Positions 1-10,345 of a stretch of 64,000 bases of DNA are shown piece after piece. Made by a program: the position numbers and the translations under genes. This DNA comes from Comamonadaceae bacterium (GTDB lineage Bacteria; Pseudomonadota; Gammaproteobacteria; Burkholderiales; Burkholderiaceae_C): NCBI GenBank assembly GCA_027484105.1, contig JAIXUG010000002.1, forward strand, positions 124,001 through 188,000, written 5' to 3'. How positions within the stretch are numbered: the first letter of the stretch is position 1; each line of letters starts with the position of its first letter. Below the pieces are notes generated by a model. It worked only from the letters and a program-made list of their open reading frames with translations. It searched no databases and was not told where the DNA came from.

Positions 1-768
1 GTTGGCGTCATGGTCTGAGGTGATCAGGTTGGCCGCTTCAGCATCGGTGCGGGCCAACACGATGGTGGAGGTGCCCATGACGTCGGCCGCGAAACGGGCA
101 GAGATCAATTTCTCGCAAGCTTCTTGGGTCGGGACCAAGACTTTGCCGCCCATGTGTCCACACTTTTTCACTGCCGCCAATTGGTCTTCGAAATGCACAC
201 CAGCAGCGCCGGAGGCGATCATGTTCTTCATCAATTCGAACGCATTCAACACGCCACCAAAACCGGCTTCCGCATCGGCCACGATGGGCAAGAAGTAGTC
301 GATGAATTCTTTGTCACCGGGGTTGATGCCACGGCTCCACTGAATTTCGTCGGCGCGCTTGAAGGTGTTGTTGATGCGACGAACCATCGTGGGCACCGAG
401 TCGTACGCGTACAGCGACTGGTCAGGGTACATGGTTTCGGACGTGTTGCCGTCGGCAGCGACTTGCCAGCCTGAGAGATACACCGCTTCCAAGCCGGCTT
501 TGGCTTGTTGCATGGCTTGACCAGCGCTGATGGCACCAAAAGCGTTGACGTAGCCTTTTTTGGCGCCGCCATTGACTTTTTCCCAGAGCTTTTCGGCGCC
601 ACGCTTGGCCAAGGTGTGCTCGATGGGCATGCTGCCGCGCAAGCGCACGACATCAGCTGCGCTGTAACCGCGCTTGACACCCTTCCAGCGGGGGTTGGTG
701 GCCCAGTCTTTTTCAAGGGCTGTAATTTGTTGTTCACGGCTCATTTGTTGGGTGATATCGGCGGGCAT
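1..768 (-). CDS. aceA: Isocitrate lyase, 5' part (gene runs off the window)
   Basis: Cleaves isocitrate to glyoxylate and succinate, the first glyoxylate-shunt step needed for growth on acetate or fatty acids. The first 256 codons are present and the frame is open to base 1, so the C-terminus lies outside the window. The catalytic motif [13 protein letters not shown] is seen with the active-site Cys at residue 203, close to the position in E. coli AceA. The N-terminal [19 protein letters not shown] and the GWQVAADGN segment are typical of the family. The ATG at 768 is preceded by an AGGAG ribosome site at a spacing of seven bases. The 528-base upstream region is AT-rich and holds palindromes described separately. 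Identity is very secure. Confidence 0.97.
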   Translation of the reverse strand, partial: MPADITQQMSREQQITALEKDWATNPRWKGVKRGYSAADVVRLRGSMPIEHTLAKRGAEKLWEKVNGGAKKGYVNAFGAISAGQAMQQAKAGLEAVYLSGWQVAADGNTSETMYPDQSLYAYDSVPTMVRRINNTFKRADEIQWSRGINPGDKEFIDYFLPIVADAEAGFGGVLNAFELMKNMIASGAAGVHFEDQLAAVKKCGHMGGKVLVPTQEACEKLISARFAADVMGTSTIVLARTDAEAANLITSDHDAN

Positions 769-841
769 GGAGAACTCCTGAGGTCAAATGGTTGAAGGGC
801 GACAACACGTGAATGCCTGATGTCGTTGATTAAATCTTAAC

Positions 842-883
842 TCTTCTATAAGACAATCAACTATTCTTATGTCTTATACAAGA
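842..883. promoter_or_regulatory. Paired inverted repeats upstream of aceA, candidate operator
   Basis: Two 13-mers face each other: TCTTCTATAAGAC at 842-854 and GTCTTATACAAGA at 871-883. The reverse complement of the second matches the first at 12 of 13 positions. Each half is itself nearly palindromic around TCTT-N4-AAGA. The pair sits 74-115 bases upstream of the aceA start codon and overlaps a possible leftward promoter (TTGATT, then TAAGAT 15 bases on). The position suggests a repressor or activator site for the glyoxylate shunt. I do not recognise the motif as that of a named regulator. Confidence 0.55.
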
Positions 884-906
884 CTTTTATTTTGTCATTT
901 AAATTC

Positions 907-922
907 AACAAGTTATCTTGTT
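907..922. repeat. Perfect palindrome AACAAG-TTAT-CTTGTT
   Basis: A 6+4+6 inverted repeat in the AT-rich aceA/SWIB intergenic region, 24 bases beyond the paired repeats. The spacer TTAT is not itself symmetrical. It could be a further operator site or a small hairpin; no long T-run follows, so a terminator role is unlikely. Confidence 0.45.
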
Positions 923-1296
923 AATTTTGTATAAAAAAATAATTTTCCATAATGCTGAAATATAATATCGAATCTCTTTCTTGTTTTTTCATATTGAGAA
1001 AATAACCAACGGAAGATGAAAAGCAAAAAAGACACCCCAACAAGATCCATCAGCTCAGCTGAACCAACAGTCAAAAATATTTCTCAGGTGTAAGCAAGCT
1101 TGGACAAACAGTTGAAGACAAAAAGCCAAGGTGACAAGCGCAATAAAAGCAACAGAAGACGGGTAAATCAGCAACAACACCTAGATAAAAATAACTTTTC
1201 TGCTTGAGAACTGCCACTTTCTCAATTAGCATCACATTGGCTGTAAACACATCGTTTCTCAGCGGCGAACCCACTTCCGACCAAAGGAATTTCATC

Positions 1297-1701
1297 ATGG
1301 CAACTGCGAAAAAAACCCCGGCCAAAAAAGCTGCAGCTCCCGCAAAAAAAGCAGCACCGGCCTCCAAAGCGGCTCCAGCTAAAAAAGCTGCTGCCCCAGC
1401 TAAAAAAGTGGCGGCTAAAGCACCCGCCAAAAAAGCTGCTCCCGCGAAAAAGCGCACACCCAACCCTGCCTTCATGAAGGCTCTGACCCCCAGCCCCGCA
1501 TTGGCCGCTGTGGTCGGTTCAACCCCTCTGCCACGCACCGAGGTGGTGAGCAAGATGTGGGTTTACATCAAAAAGCACAAACTGCAAGACGCAACCAACC
1601 GCCGCGCGATCAATGCCGACGACAAGCTCAAGGCTGTGTTCGGCAAAGCCCAAGTCACCATGTTCGAAATGGCTGGCCTGATTGGCAAGCACCTGAAGTG
1701 A
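1297..1701 (+). CDS. SWIB/MDM2-domain protein with histone H1-like Lys/Ala-rich N-terminus
   Basis: A 134-residue basic protein. Residues 1-59 are Ala/Lys/Pro repeats of the type AAPAKKAA, resembling bacterial histone H1-like tails. Residues about 60-134 form a SWIB domain (LAAVVGSTPLPRTEVVSKMW, then YIKKHKLQD, then ADDKLKAVFGK). In eukaryotes SWIB occurs in chromatin remodelling subunits; in bacteria it is known from chlamydiae and many Burkholderiales, where function is largely unproven. A nucleoid-binding or condensation role is inferred from the basic tail. The ATG at 1297 is chosen because AAAGGAA lies just upstream and homologues start MATAKK; an in-frame upstream ATG at 1204 would add 31 residues unlike the family. 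A strong terminator follows. Confidence 0.85.
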   Translation: MATAKKTPAKKAAAPAKKAAPASKAAPAKKAAAPAKKVAAKAPAKKAAPAKKRTPNPAFMKALTPSPALAAVVGSTPLPRTEVVSKMWVYIKKHKLQDATNRRAINADDKLKAVFGKAQVTMFEMAGLIGKHLK

Positions 1702-1713
1702 TTCAGTGACGCT

Positions 1714-1747
1714 CATGAAAAAACCCGCCTCGGCGGGTTTTTTCATG
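1714..1747. terminator. Bidirectional intrinsic terminator
   Basis: A perfect 16+2+16 inverted repeat with GC core CCCGCC-TC-GGCGGG and A-tract/T-tract flanks on both sides. It lies between the converging SWIB gene (ends 1701) and the ThDP enzyme gene (ends 1788), so it can end transcripts from both strands. Confidence 0.92.
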
Positions 1748-1787
1748 GTTCAAGCTTTGTCAGGCGCAAGACCAGGATGGGCGCAAA

Positions 1788-3488
1788 TCACGCCCCTGAT
1801 TGGCGAGTCAGCGCGGCTTGGGTGATGGCACTCAAAGTGCCTCGTGTGGTGATGACTTCCGGGTCCAGCACGATCTCGATCAGGCTGCCCCTTGGACTGG
1901 CCAATGCTGCCAAAAAAGCAGCCTCAAACTCGTCGGTTCGAGTGATGCGAACTCCTGAATAACCATACGCCTCGGCCAGCGCTGCAAAATCGGGATTTTG
2001 CAGCTGTGACCCTGTCACATGCTGCGGATACTCGCGCTCCTGATGCATGCGAATCGTGCCATACATGCCGTTGTTGAGCAGCACGATGATGCTTTTGCCA
2101 CCGTGTTGTACCGCAGTGGCCAACTCTTGACCGTTCATCAAGAAGTCTCCGTCTCCCGCGATGGTGAATGCCAAACGCCCGGTCAGCAAATTCGCCGCAA
2201 TGCCTGCTGGGACACCATAGCCCATAGCCCCCACGGTGGGGGCCAGCTGAGTTTTGCAACCTTTGACCAAGCCATGGTGACGGTAAAAACGGTGCATCCA
2301 GCTGGCGAAGTTACCCGCACCATTGGTGAGCACGGCGTCTGCTGGCAAATGCTTTTGCAACACAGCCACGATGGCGGGCATGTCCACCGTGCCAGGCAAG
2401 CTTTGCGGCTGAAGGTTGGCGAGGTAATCGGCATGCGCGGCTTGGCTCCAGGCGGTCCATGGCAGTTCATTGGGTGCTGTGAGAACCTCCAAGCTGCGGG
2501 CCGCAGCGTTCATGGTGGCATGAATGGCCAGATCGGCCTGATAGACCCGATTGAGCTCTTCGGCGCTTGCATGAACATGCACCAGCTTTTGCCGGGTTTT
2601 TGGCGCTTGCAGCAAGGTGTAGCCACCCGTGGTCATTTCTCCCAAGCGGGGGCCAATGGCCAGGATCAAATCAGCCTCGCGAACGCGGGCAGCCAAAGCG
2701 GGTCCAATACCGATGCCCACATCGCCAGCATACAAGGGGTGGTGGTTGTCAAAGGTGTCCTGAAACCTGAAAGCGTTGGTCACAGGCAATTGCCAATTTT
2801 CGGCAAATCTTTGCAAGGCTTGTGCCGACTGGGGTGTCCAGCCGCCGCCGCCTGCGATCACCAAGGGTTGCTTGGCCGCAAGCAACATATCGCGCAAAGT
2901 GCGCAATGCTCCCGGATCGCTCCAGGCCTGCACGGGCTCGACCCGAGCCAAAGGCTGGGCTTTGACGGTCTGGGTCAACATGTCTTCAGGCAGCACCAGA
3001 ACCACCGGGCCGGGGCGGCCGTTCATGGCGGTGGCAAAAGCACGGGCCACGTACTCGGGCAAACGCTCGGGGTCGTCCACCCGCTCGACACGTTTGGCCA
3101 TGCCTTTGGTTGAAGGGCCAAAAAAGTGGGTGTAATCCATTTCCTGGAAGGCTTCACGATCGCGTGTATCGCTGGCCACATCGCCCACAAACAAGACCAT
3201 CGGTGTCGAGTCCTGGAACGCCGTGTGCACCCCAATCGAGGCATTGGTGGCTCCGGGACCGCGTGTGACAAAACAAACACCCGGGCGCCCTGTCAACTTA
3301 CCTTGCGCTTCGGCCATAAAGGCAGCGCCACCTTCTTGTCGACAGATCACAAAACGCAACTGGTCCCGGTGCATATGAAAACCATCCAGCACGGCCAGAT
3401 AGCTTTCACCGGGCACACCAAACGCATGGGTGACGCCTTGGGCCAGGAGGCATTCCACAAGCAAGTGGCCCGCAATTTTTTCAGTCAT
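1788..3488 (-). CDS. Thiamine diphosphate-dependent enzyme, acetolactate synthase-like
   Basis: A 566-residue member of the ThDP enzyme family. The N-terminal pyrimidine-binding domain carries the cofactor-activating Glu in CRQEGGAAFMAEAQG, followed by PMVLFVGDV. The C-terminal domain has the diphosphate/Mg2+ motif GDGDFLMNGQEL ending in LLNNGMYGT. This is the acetolactate synthase / benzoylformate decarboxylase type; no small regulatory subunit gene is adjacent, so a biosynthetic IlvB role is doubtful and the substrate is unknown. The ATG at 3488 matches where homologues begin (MTEKIAGHLLVE); a GTG at 3527 would add 13 residues. It lies downstream of clpB on the same strand, 88 bases away. 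Confidence 0.85.
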   Translation of the reverse strand: MTEKIAGHLLVECLLAQGVTHAFGVPGESYLAVLDGFHMHRDQLRFVICRQEGGAAFMAEAQGKLTGRPGVCFVTRGPGATNASIGVHTAFQDSTPMVLFVGDVASDTRDREAFQEMDYTHFFGPSTKGMAKRVERVDDPERLPEYVARAFATAMNGRPGPVVLVLPEDMLTQTVKAQPLARVEPVQAWSDPGALRTLRDMLLAAKQPLVIAGGGGWTPQSAQALQRFAENWQLPVTNAFRFQDTFDNHHPLYAGDVGIGIGPALAARVREADLILAIGPRLGEMTTGGYTLLQAPKTRQKLVHVHASAEELNRVYQADLAIHATMNAAARSLEVLTAPNELPWTAWSQAAHADYLANLQPQSLPGTVDMPAIVAVLQKHLPADAVLTNGAGNFASWMHRFYRHHGLVKGCKTQLAPTVGAMGYGVPAGIAANLLTGRLAFTIAGDGDFLMNGQELATAVQHGGKSIIVLLNNGMYGTIRMHQEREYPQHVTGSQLQNPDFAALAEAYGYSGVRITRTDEFEAAFLAALASPRGSLIEIVLDPEVITTRGTLSAITQAALTRQSGA

Positions 3489-3575
3489 GGGCGCATTGTG
3501 CCCAAGCCCAGCTGACTGCGGTGTCACCCCCGTGAACGCCGATCAAGAACTCGGTGGTGTGAATTGCTCTGCCCA

Positions 3576-6179
<2,604 letters not shown>

Positions 6180-6202
6180 TTGAGGATCTCCAATGCTCAT
6201 TT

Positions 6203-6230
6203 AGCTTGGGCTGGCGGCCCTATTTTCAAG
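6203..6230 (-). promoter_or_regulatory. Sigma-32 (heat-shock) type promoter for clpB
   Basis: Read on the minus strand: CTTGAAA at 6230-6224, a 13-base spacer, then CCCAAGCT at 6210-6203. The RpoH consensus is CTTGAAA-N13/14-CCCCATNT, so the -35 is exact and the -10 partial. It is 24-51 bases upstream of the clpB ATG. Confidence 0.65.
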
Positions 6231-6267
6231 GCCCACAAGGCTTCTCTGTTTGCCTAGAATCAAAGAC

Positions 6268-6819
6268 ATGAACATCCATCAACTTTCAGTCCACCATGAT
6301 GAGCGGCAGGACCGCCTGATGCTTCGCCTGAATACCCAAGACAGTCAGGAGTTCCGGTTTTGGCTGACACGCCGCATGGCGCAGCGCTTCTTACCCATCC
6401 TGACGCAATCGGCAGAGCGTCTGGAGGCGGCCCAACCTGGCGTGGCAGCCACCGACCCCGTCAGCCGTCAAATTCTGAGCGATCTGCGCCGAGAAGACTT
6501 CCTGAAAAAGGCCGACTTTGCCACACCATTTGAAAACTCTGCGACCCACTTACCGCTGGGTCCGCATCCCATGTTGGTGACCGATGCCCATCTGGATTTT
6601 CAAGTCCAAGGCGGTCTGGACCTGACCCTGGAGGACAAAACCGACCCCCAACATCCCCAAGCTTGCCTCATGCACCTGCAGGTCAGCCTGGTGCACGGCT
6701 TGGTGCACCTGATGGCGCAAGCTGCCGAAAAAGCGCAATGGGGCTTGGGCGCCGGACCCGAGCCAGCTCCAGACAACCCAACGGCGACTAACGCTGCCCC
6801 TACCCGCTATGCGCATTGA
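6268..6819 (+). CDS. Hypothetical protein, divergent from clpB
   Basis: A 183-residue soluble protein I do not recognise. It starts MNIHQLSVHHDERQDRLMLR, has a basic stretch FRFWLTRRMAQRF near residue 40, and a C-terminal Pro/Asn-rich tail after residue 165. No signal peptide or membrane segment is seen. The ATG at 6268 is preceded by CAAAGAC, a weak ribosome site. It is head to head with clpB across 88 bases and converges on moaE. It looks like a genuine conserved gene because the frame is fully open, has normal codon use and no better frame competes. Function unknown. Confidence 0.7.
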   Translation: MNIHQLSVHHDERQDRLMLRLNTQDSQEFRFWLTRRMAQRFLPILTQSAERLEAAQPGVAATDPVSRQILSDLRREDFLKKADFATPFENSATHLPLGPHPMLVTDAHLDFQVQGGLDLTLEDKTDPQHPQACLMHLQVSLVHGLVHLMAQAAEKAQWGLGAGPEPAPDNPTATNAAPTRYAH

Positions 6820-6862
6820 TTTGAAGCGGCACAGGGCCTGAACAGCCATCGGCTGGGGGATC

Positions 6863-7351
6863 TCAGGAGTTTCGCAGTTCAATGCCCCATCGCGCTAAGG
6901 CTAGCTCATCGGCGACCCGCGCATCCACCCAATGAGCGCCCGCGGGCGTTTGCTCTTTTTTCCAAAATGGGGCCTGGGTTTTGAGGTAATCCATCAGGAA
7001 CTCGCAAGCCTTGAAGCTCTCAGCCCGGTGCGCCGAGGTCACGGCCACCAGAACAATTTGATCAGCAGGCAACAATCGACCGACCCGGTGCACCACGCGT
7101 GCGCCAAAAAAGTCAAACCGCAGGTGCGCTTCCTCAATCATGGCCTCTATCGATTTTTCGGTCATTCCCGGGTAATGCTCAAGCTCCATGGCCTGCACCT
7201 GATCCTGCAACTGCCCAGTGAGGGCCAGCCGATCGCGCACAGTGCCCACAAAGCTGCACACAGCGCCAACGCGCAGGTCTTGCGCGCGTAAGGTGGCCAA
7301 CTCATGACTTACATCGAAGTCCTCGGTCTGAATGCGGACGCGCGGATGCAT
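6863..7351 (-). CDS. moaE: Molybdopterin synthase catalytic subunit MoaE
   Basis: A 162-residue protein that, with MoaD, inserts two sulphurs into precursor Z (cPMP) to make molybdopterin. Family marks are CSFVGTVRD, LEHYPGMTEKSIEAMI and the catalytic basic region SAHRAESFKACEFLMDYLKTQAPFWKKE. The ATG at 7351 follows a GGAGG-GAGG rich ribosome site within the end of moaD, whose stop is four bases away, so the two are translationally coupled. Order moeA-moaD-moaE makes a small molybdenum-cofactor operon. Confidence 0.95.
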   Translation of the reverse strand: MHPRVRIQTEDFDVSHELATLRAQDLRVGAVCSFVGTVRDRLALTGQLQDQVQAMELEHYPGMTEKSIEAMIEEAHLRFDFFGARVVHRVGRLLPADQIVLVAVTSAHRAESFKACEFLMDYLKTQAPFWKKEQTPAGAHWVDARVADELALARWGIELRNS

Positions 7352-7355
7352 GACC

Positions 7356-7607
7356 TCAGCCTCCGGTGACGGGAGGAAAAAACCCCACTTCACAGCCTTC
7401 GGTCAAAACCGCATTGTCTTGCACCATGACCTGGTTCAAGGCCATGCGTACAGGCCGGTGGAGCGCCAACGCCTCTTCGTAAACGGCTCCTCGTGCCATC
7501 AACTCAAGACGCAGACCCGCAAGATCGCCAGCATGGGTCTCCCAGCTTTCCTGGGATTGGCCCAAGTCCTCACGCAGAGAAGCAAAAAAACGCAGCTGGA
7601 CAATCAT
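7356..7607 (-). CDS. moaD: Molybdopterin synthase sulphur carrier MoaD
   Basis: An 83-residue ubiquitin-fold protein ending in the diagnostic Gly-Gly (FFPPVTGG), whose C-terminus is adenylated and turned into a thiocarboxylate that donates sulphur in MoaE. The start MIVQLRFFASLREDLG is typical. Its ATG at 7607 overlaps the moeA stop as ATGA, a coupling signal. The usual adenylating enzyme MoeB is not in the window. Confidence 0.93.
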   Translation of the reverse strand: MIVQLRFFASLREDLGQSQESWETHAGDLAGLRLELMARGAVYEEALALHRPVRMALNQVMVQDNAVLTEGCEVGFFPPVTGG

Positions 7608-8899
7608 GACAACCACTCCGCAAAAGGCCAAAAATCAACCATCTGACCCTGTGCAATGGTTTGACCAGCAGGATTGTCCACCACCCCGTCGGCCCAGACC
7701 ACAGAAGTCAAGACACCTGAACTCTGGTTAGGAAAAAGATCCAAACCACCTCGGGCATTGCGCTTGACACGCAAGAATTCACGACGCTTGTCTGCTTTTG
7801 GCCAGTCAAAATGCGCAGGCAGACGCAGGCAAGGTGGATCGGTTTTCACCACCCCTTGCAGCCTCAGAAGCATAGGTCTGACCAGCAACAAGAAAGTCAT
7901 GTAACTGGACACCGGGTTGCCAGGCAAGCCCACGAAATGGGCTACTCCGGGTTCGGTTTCACGGCGCACATGGCCATACGCGAAAGGCTTGCCGGGTTTC
8001 ATGGCAATTTGCCACAACTCCAATTGCCCCAGCGACTGCACTGCCGGTTTGACATGGTCCTCTTCGCCCACCGACACACCGCCACTGGTCAGGATCAGGT
8101 CATGGTGGTCGGCTGCTGTTTTGAGAGCCGCCACGGTTGCTTCACGCCGGTCGGGAACGATGCCCAAGTCGCTGACCTCGCAGCCCAAACGGTGCAGCAG
8201 ACTTCGCAGAAAAAAACGGTTCGAGTTGTAAATCGCTCCCGGCGGCATGTTTTGCGGCGCCACATCACCGGGCATGATCAACTCATCCCCCGTGGAGAAC
8301 AGTGCGACTTTGGGCCTGCGCATCACAGGAAGGTGGGCCAGTCCCAAACTGGCGGCCAAGCCCAGCTCGGCCGGCCCCAATTTTTGCCCCTTTTGCAAAG
8401 CCGTGTCACCCCGGCGAATGTCTTCGCCACTGCGGCGAATCCATTGACCGGCTTCTGGCGTGGACAAAAAACGGATCTGCGGCGCAGAACTCTCCTGCAC
8501 ACCATCATCTTTTGTCACATCCTCTGCCAAGGCTTCGGTTTGCTCTTGCATCACGATGGCATCGGCCCCCGGCGGTACGGGAGCACCCGTGAAAATGCGC
8601 GCGGTTTGCCCTGCTTGCAAGGCCTGACCGGTTTGACCGGCCGCAATGCGCTGGGTGACCAACAGCACTTTTCCTGGCTCAGGCAAATCGGCGCAACGCA
8701 CCGCGTAGCCATCCATCGAGGAGTTGTCAAATGCAGGCACCTGCATCGACGACACCAGATCCTCAGCCAACACGCGGCCATCGGCATCGAAAGTGGCCAC
8801 CGACACGCATCCAGAAAGCGGTTGGATGCGCGACAACAAGGTGTCCAGCGCATCGGCCAGAGGCATCAGGGGCGCGCGGGGTGTGACGGCCATATCCAT
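7604..8899 (-). CDS. moeA: Molybdopterin molybdenumtransferase MoeA
   Basis: A 431-residue enzyme that inserts molybdate into adenylylated molybdopterin. Landmarks in order: DNSSMDGYAVR (near residue 58), FTGAPVPPGADAIVMQE, FSTGDEL, LTSGGVSVGEEDHVK and GLPGNPVSSYMTF, all conserved MoeA/gephyrin motifs. The ATG at 8899 lies directly after the thrC stop codon; an alternative in-frame ATG is two codons on. A weak ribosome site suggests coupling to thrC translation. The neighbouring threonine genes have no known link to molybdenum. Confidence 0.95.
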   Translation of the reverse strand: MDMAVTPRAPLMPLADALDTLLSRIQPLSGCVSVATFDADGRVLAEDLVSSMQVPAFDNSSMDGYAVRCADLPEPGKVLLVTQRIAAGQTGQALQAGQTARIFTGAPVPPGADAIVMQEQTEALAEDVTKDDGVQESSAPQIRFLSTPEAGQWIRRSGEDIRRGDTALQKGQKLGPAELGLAASLGLAHLPVMRRPKVALFSTGDELIMPGDVAPQNMPPGAIYNSNRFFLRSLLHRLGCEVSDLGIVPDRREATVAALKTAADHHDLILTSGGVSVGEEDHVKPAVQSLGQLELWQIAMKPGKPFAYGHVRRETEPGVAHFVGLPGNPVSSYMTFLLLVRPMLLRLQGVVKTDPPCLRLPAHFDWPKADKRREFLRVKRNARGGLDLFPNQSSGVLTSVVWADGVVDNPAGQTIAQGQMVDFWPFAEWLS

Positions 8900-10345
8900 T
8901 CACTGGCAATGCTGCCGGATGTAGGCCTTGATCAGCGCCACATCGGCGGCCATCAATTGGACCCGTTTGGGCAACAGCTCAATGCCTTCAAACTGTGCGG
9001 GGCGCTCGGGTTCTTGACCCAAGGCCTCGACAATCGTTGCAGCGAACTTGATGGGCAAGGCTGTCTCCAGCACGATCATCGGCACATTCGGGTCCAGATG
9101 TTCTCGGGCCACCTTCACACCATCGGCGGTGTGGGTGTCAATCATCGTGCCGTACTGGGCAAACACCGACTGAATGGTTTTGAGCCGGTCGCTGTGGGTG
9201 CTGCGGCCGCTGTCAAAACCATAAACGGTGGCCGCTTTGGCAAAGCGGGGGTCTTTCGAAAGGTCAAAAAATCCCCGCTGACTCAGGCCCGGTCCAAAAA
9301 TGCGTTGTGTCGTGAGCGCATCACGGTCAAGCAGATCAAAGACAAAGCGCTCGAAGTTGCTGGCCTTGGAGATGTCCATAGACGGGCTGGAGGTTTCGTG
9401 CGTATCAGCAGTGCCGCGAACACGGTACAGGCCTGTACGGAAAAACTCGTCCAAAACGTCGTTTTCGTTGGTGGCCACCACCAGCCGCTGAATCGGCAAA
9501 CCCATCATGCGGGCCACATGGCCCGCGCAGACGTTGCCAAAATTACCGCTGGGCACCGTGAAACTCACCTGTTGATCGTTGCGGGTCGTGGCCTGAAAGT
9601 AGCCCGCAAAGTAGTAGACCACTTGGGCCAACAAGCGCGCCCAATTGATCGAGTTGACGGTGCCAATCTTGTATTGACGCTTGAAATCGAGGTCATTGGA
9701 GACCGCCTTGACCATGTCCTGGCAATCGTCAAACACACCATCGACCGCAATGTTGTGAATGTTCTCGTCCAGCAAACTGAACATCTGTGCCTGTTGGAAA
9801 GGGCTCATGCGACCATGCGGGCTGGTCATGAAAACGCGCACCCCTTTCTTGCCGCGCATGGCGTATTCGGCCGCGCTGCCTGTGTCGCCTGAAGTGGCAC
9901 CCAAAATATTGAGCGTTTCACCCCGCCGAGCCAGCTCGTACTCAAACAAATTGCCCAGCAACTGCATGGCCATGTCTTTGAAGGCCAAGGTGGGACCATT
10001 GGACAGGGCTTCCAGGAACATCTCGGGCTGGACTTGGCCCGACGCCTGCAAAGGCTTGAGCGGCACAATTTCATTCGTGCCGAACACTTCAGGTGTGTAA
10101 GTCTTGCGGCACAGAGCCAGCAAATCATCGCGTGGAATGTCGTCGATGTAGAGCGACAGCACCTCAAAAGCCAAATACGCATAGCCTTGCCCATGCCAGA
10201 CTTCGCGCAAGCGGGTCAACGCCAAAGCGTCGATTTGCGGGTAGCTTTCGGGCAAGTACAAGCCGCCATCAGGGGCTAATCCTTCCAACAGGATTTCACA
10301 AAATTGTTTGCGATCTGCATGACCGCGTGTCGACAGGTAACGCAT
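8900..10345 (-). CDS. thrC: Threonine synthase
   Basis: A 481-residue PLP enzyme turning O-phosphohomoserine into threonine. The PLP lysine lies in GPTLAFKDMAMQLLGNLFEY, and the phosphate-binding ATSGDTGSAAEYAMRG and SGNFGNVCAGHVA loops are present. Length and the N-terminal MRYLSTRGHA fit the long threonine synthase class of proteobacteria. The ATG overlaps the last base of hom (TGATG), so hom and thrC form a coupled threonine operon. Confidence 0.96.
   Translation of the reverse strand: MRYLSTRGHADRKQFCEILLEGLAPDGGLYLPESYPQIDALALTRLREVWHGQGYAYLAFEVLSLYIDDIPRDDLLALCRKTYTPEVFGTNEIVPLKPLQASGQVQPEMFLEALSNGPTLAFKDMAMQLLGNLFEYELARRGETLNILGATSGDTGSAAEYAMRGKKGVRVFMTSPHGRMSPFQQAQMFSLLDENIHNIAVDGVFDDCQDMVKAVSNDLDFKRQYKIGTVNSINWARLLAQVVYYFAGYFQATTRNDQQVSFTVPSGNFGNVCAGHVARMMGLPIQRLVVATNENDVLDEFFRTGLYRVRGTADTHETSSPSMDISKASNFERFVFDLLDRDALTTQRIFGPGLSQRGFFDLSKDPRFAKAATVYGFDSGRSTHSDRLKTIQSVFAQYGTMIDTHTADGVKVAREHLDPNVPMIVLETALPIKFAATIVEALGQEPERPAQFEGIELLPKRVQLMAADVALIKAYIRQHCQ

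Larger units (their letters stand above)
769..1296. other. AT-rich intergenic region between aceA and the SWIB gene
   Basis: This 528-base gap separates two divergent genes and is the only gap above 300 bases in the window. Roughly 820-1200 is far richer in A+T than the surrounding coding DNA. It holds the aceA ribosome site, the paired 13-mers at 842-883, a palindrome at 907-922 and a TATAAT at 961-966. One tiny open frame, 1016-1093 (25 codons, starting MKSKKDTPT), has GGAAG immediately before its ATG, too close for a normal ribosome site, so I do not call it a gene. Confidence 0.6.

Noticed and set aside
1016..1093. 25-codon frame in the aceA/SWIB gap
   Set aside because: GGAAG touches the ATG with no spacing, no promoter fits, and nothing in the peptide is recognisable.
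7811..9892. A 693-codon open frame on the plus strand
   Set aside because: It is antisense to moeA and thrC, both unmistakable, and its product is Arg/His/Gln-rich with no family features. It reflects codon bias of the real genes.
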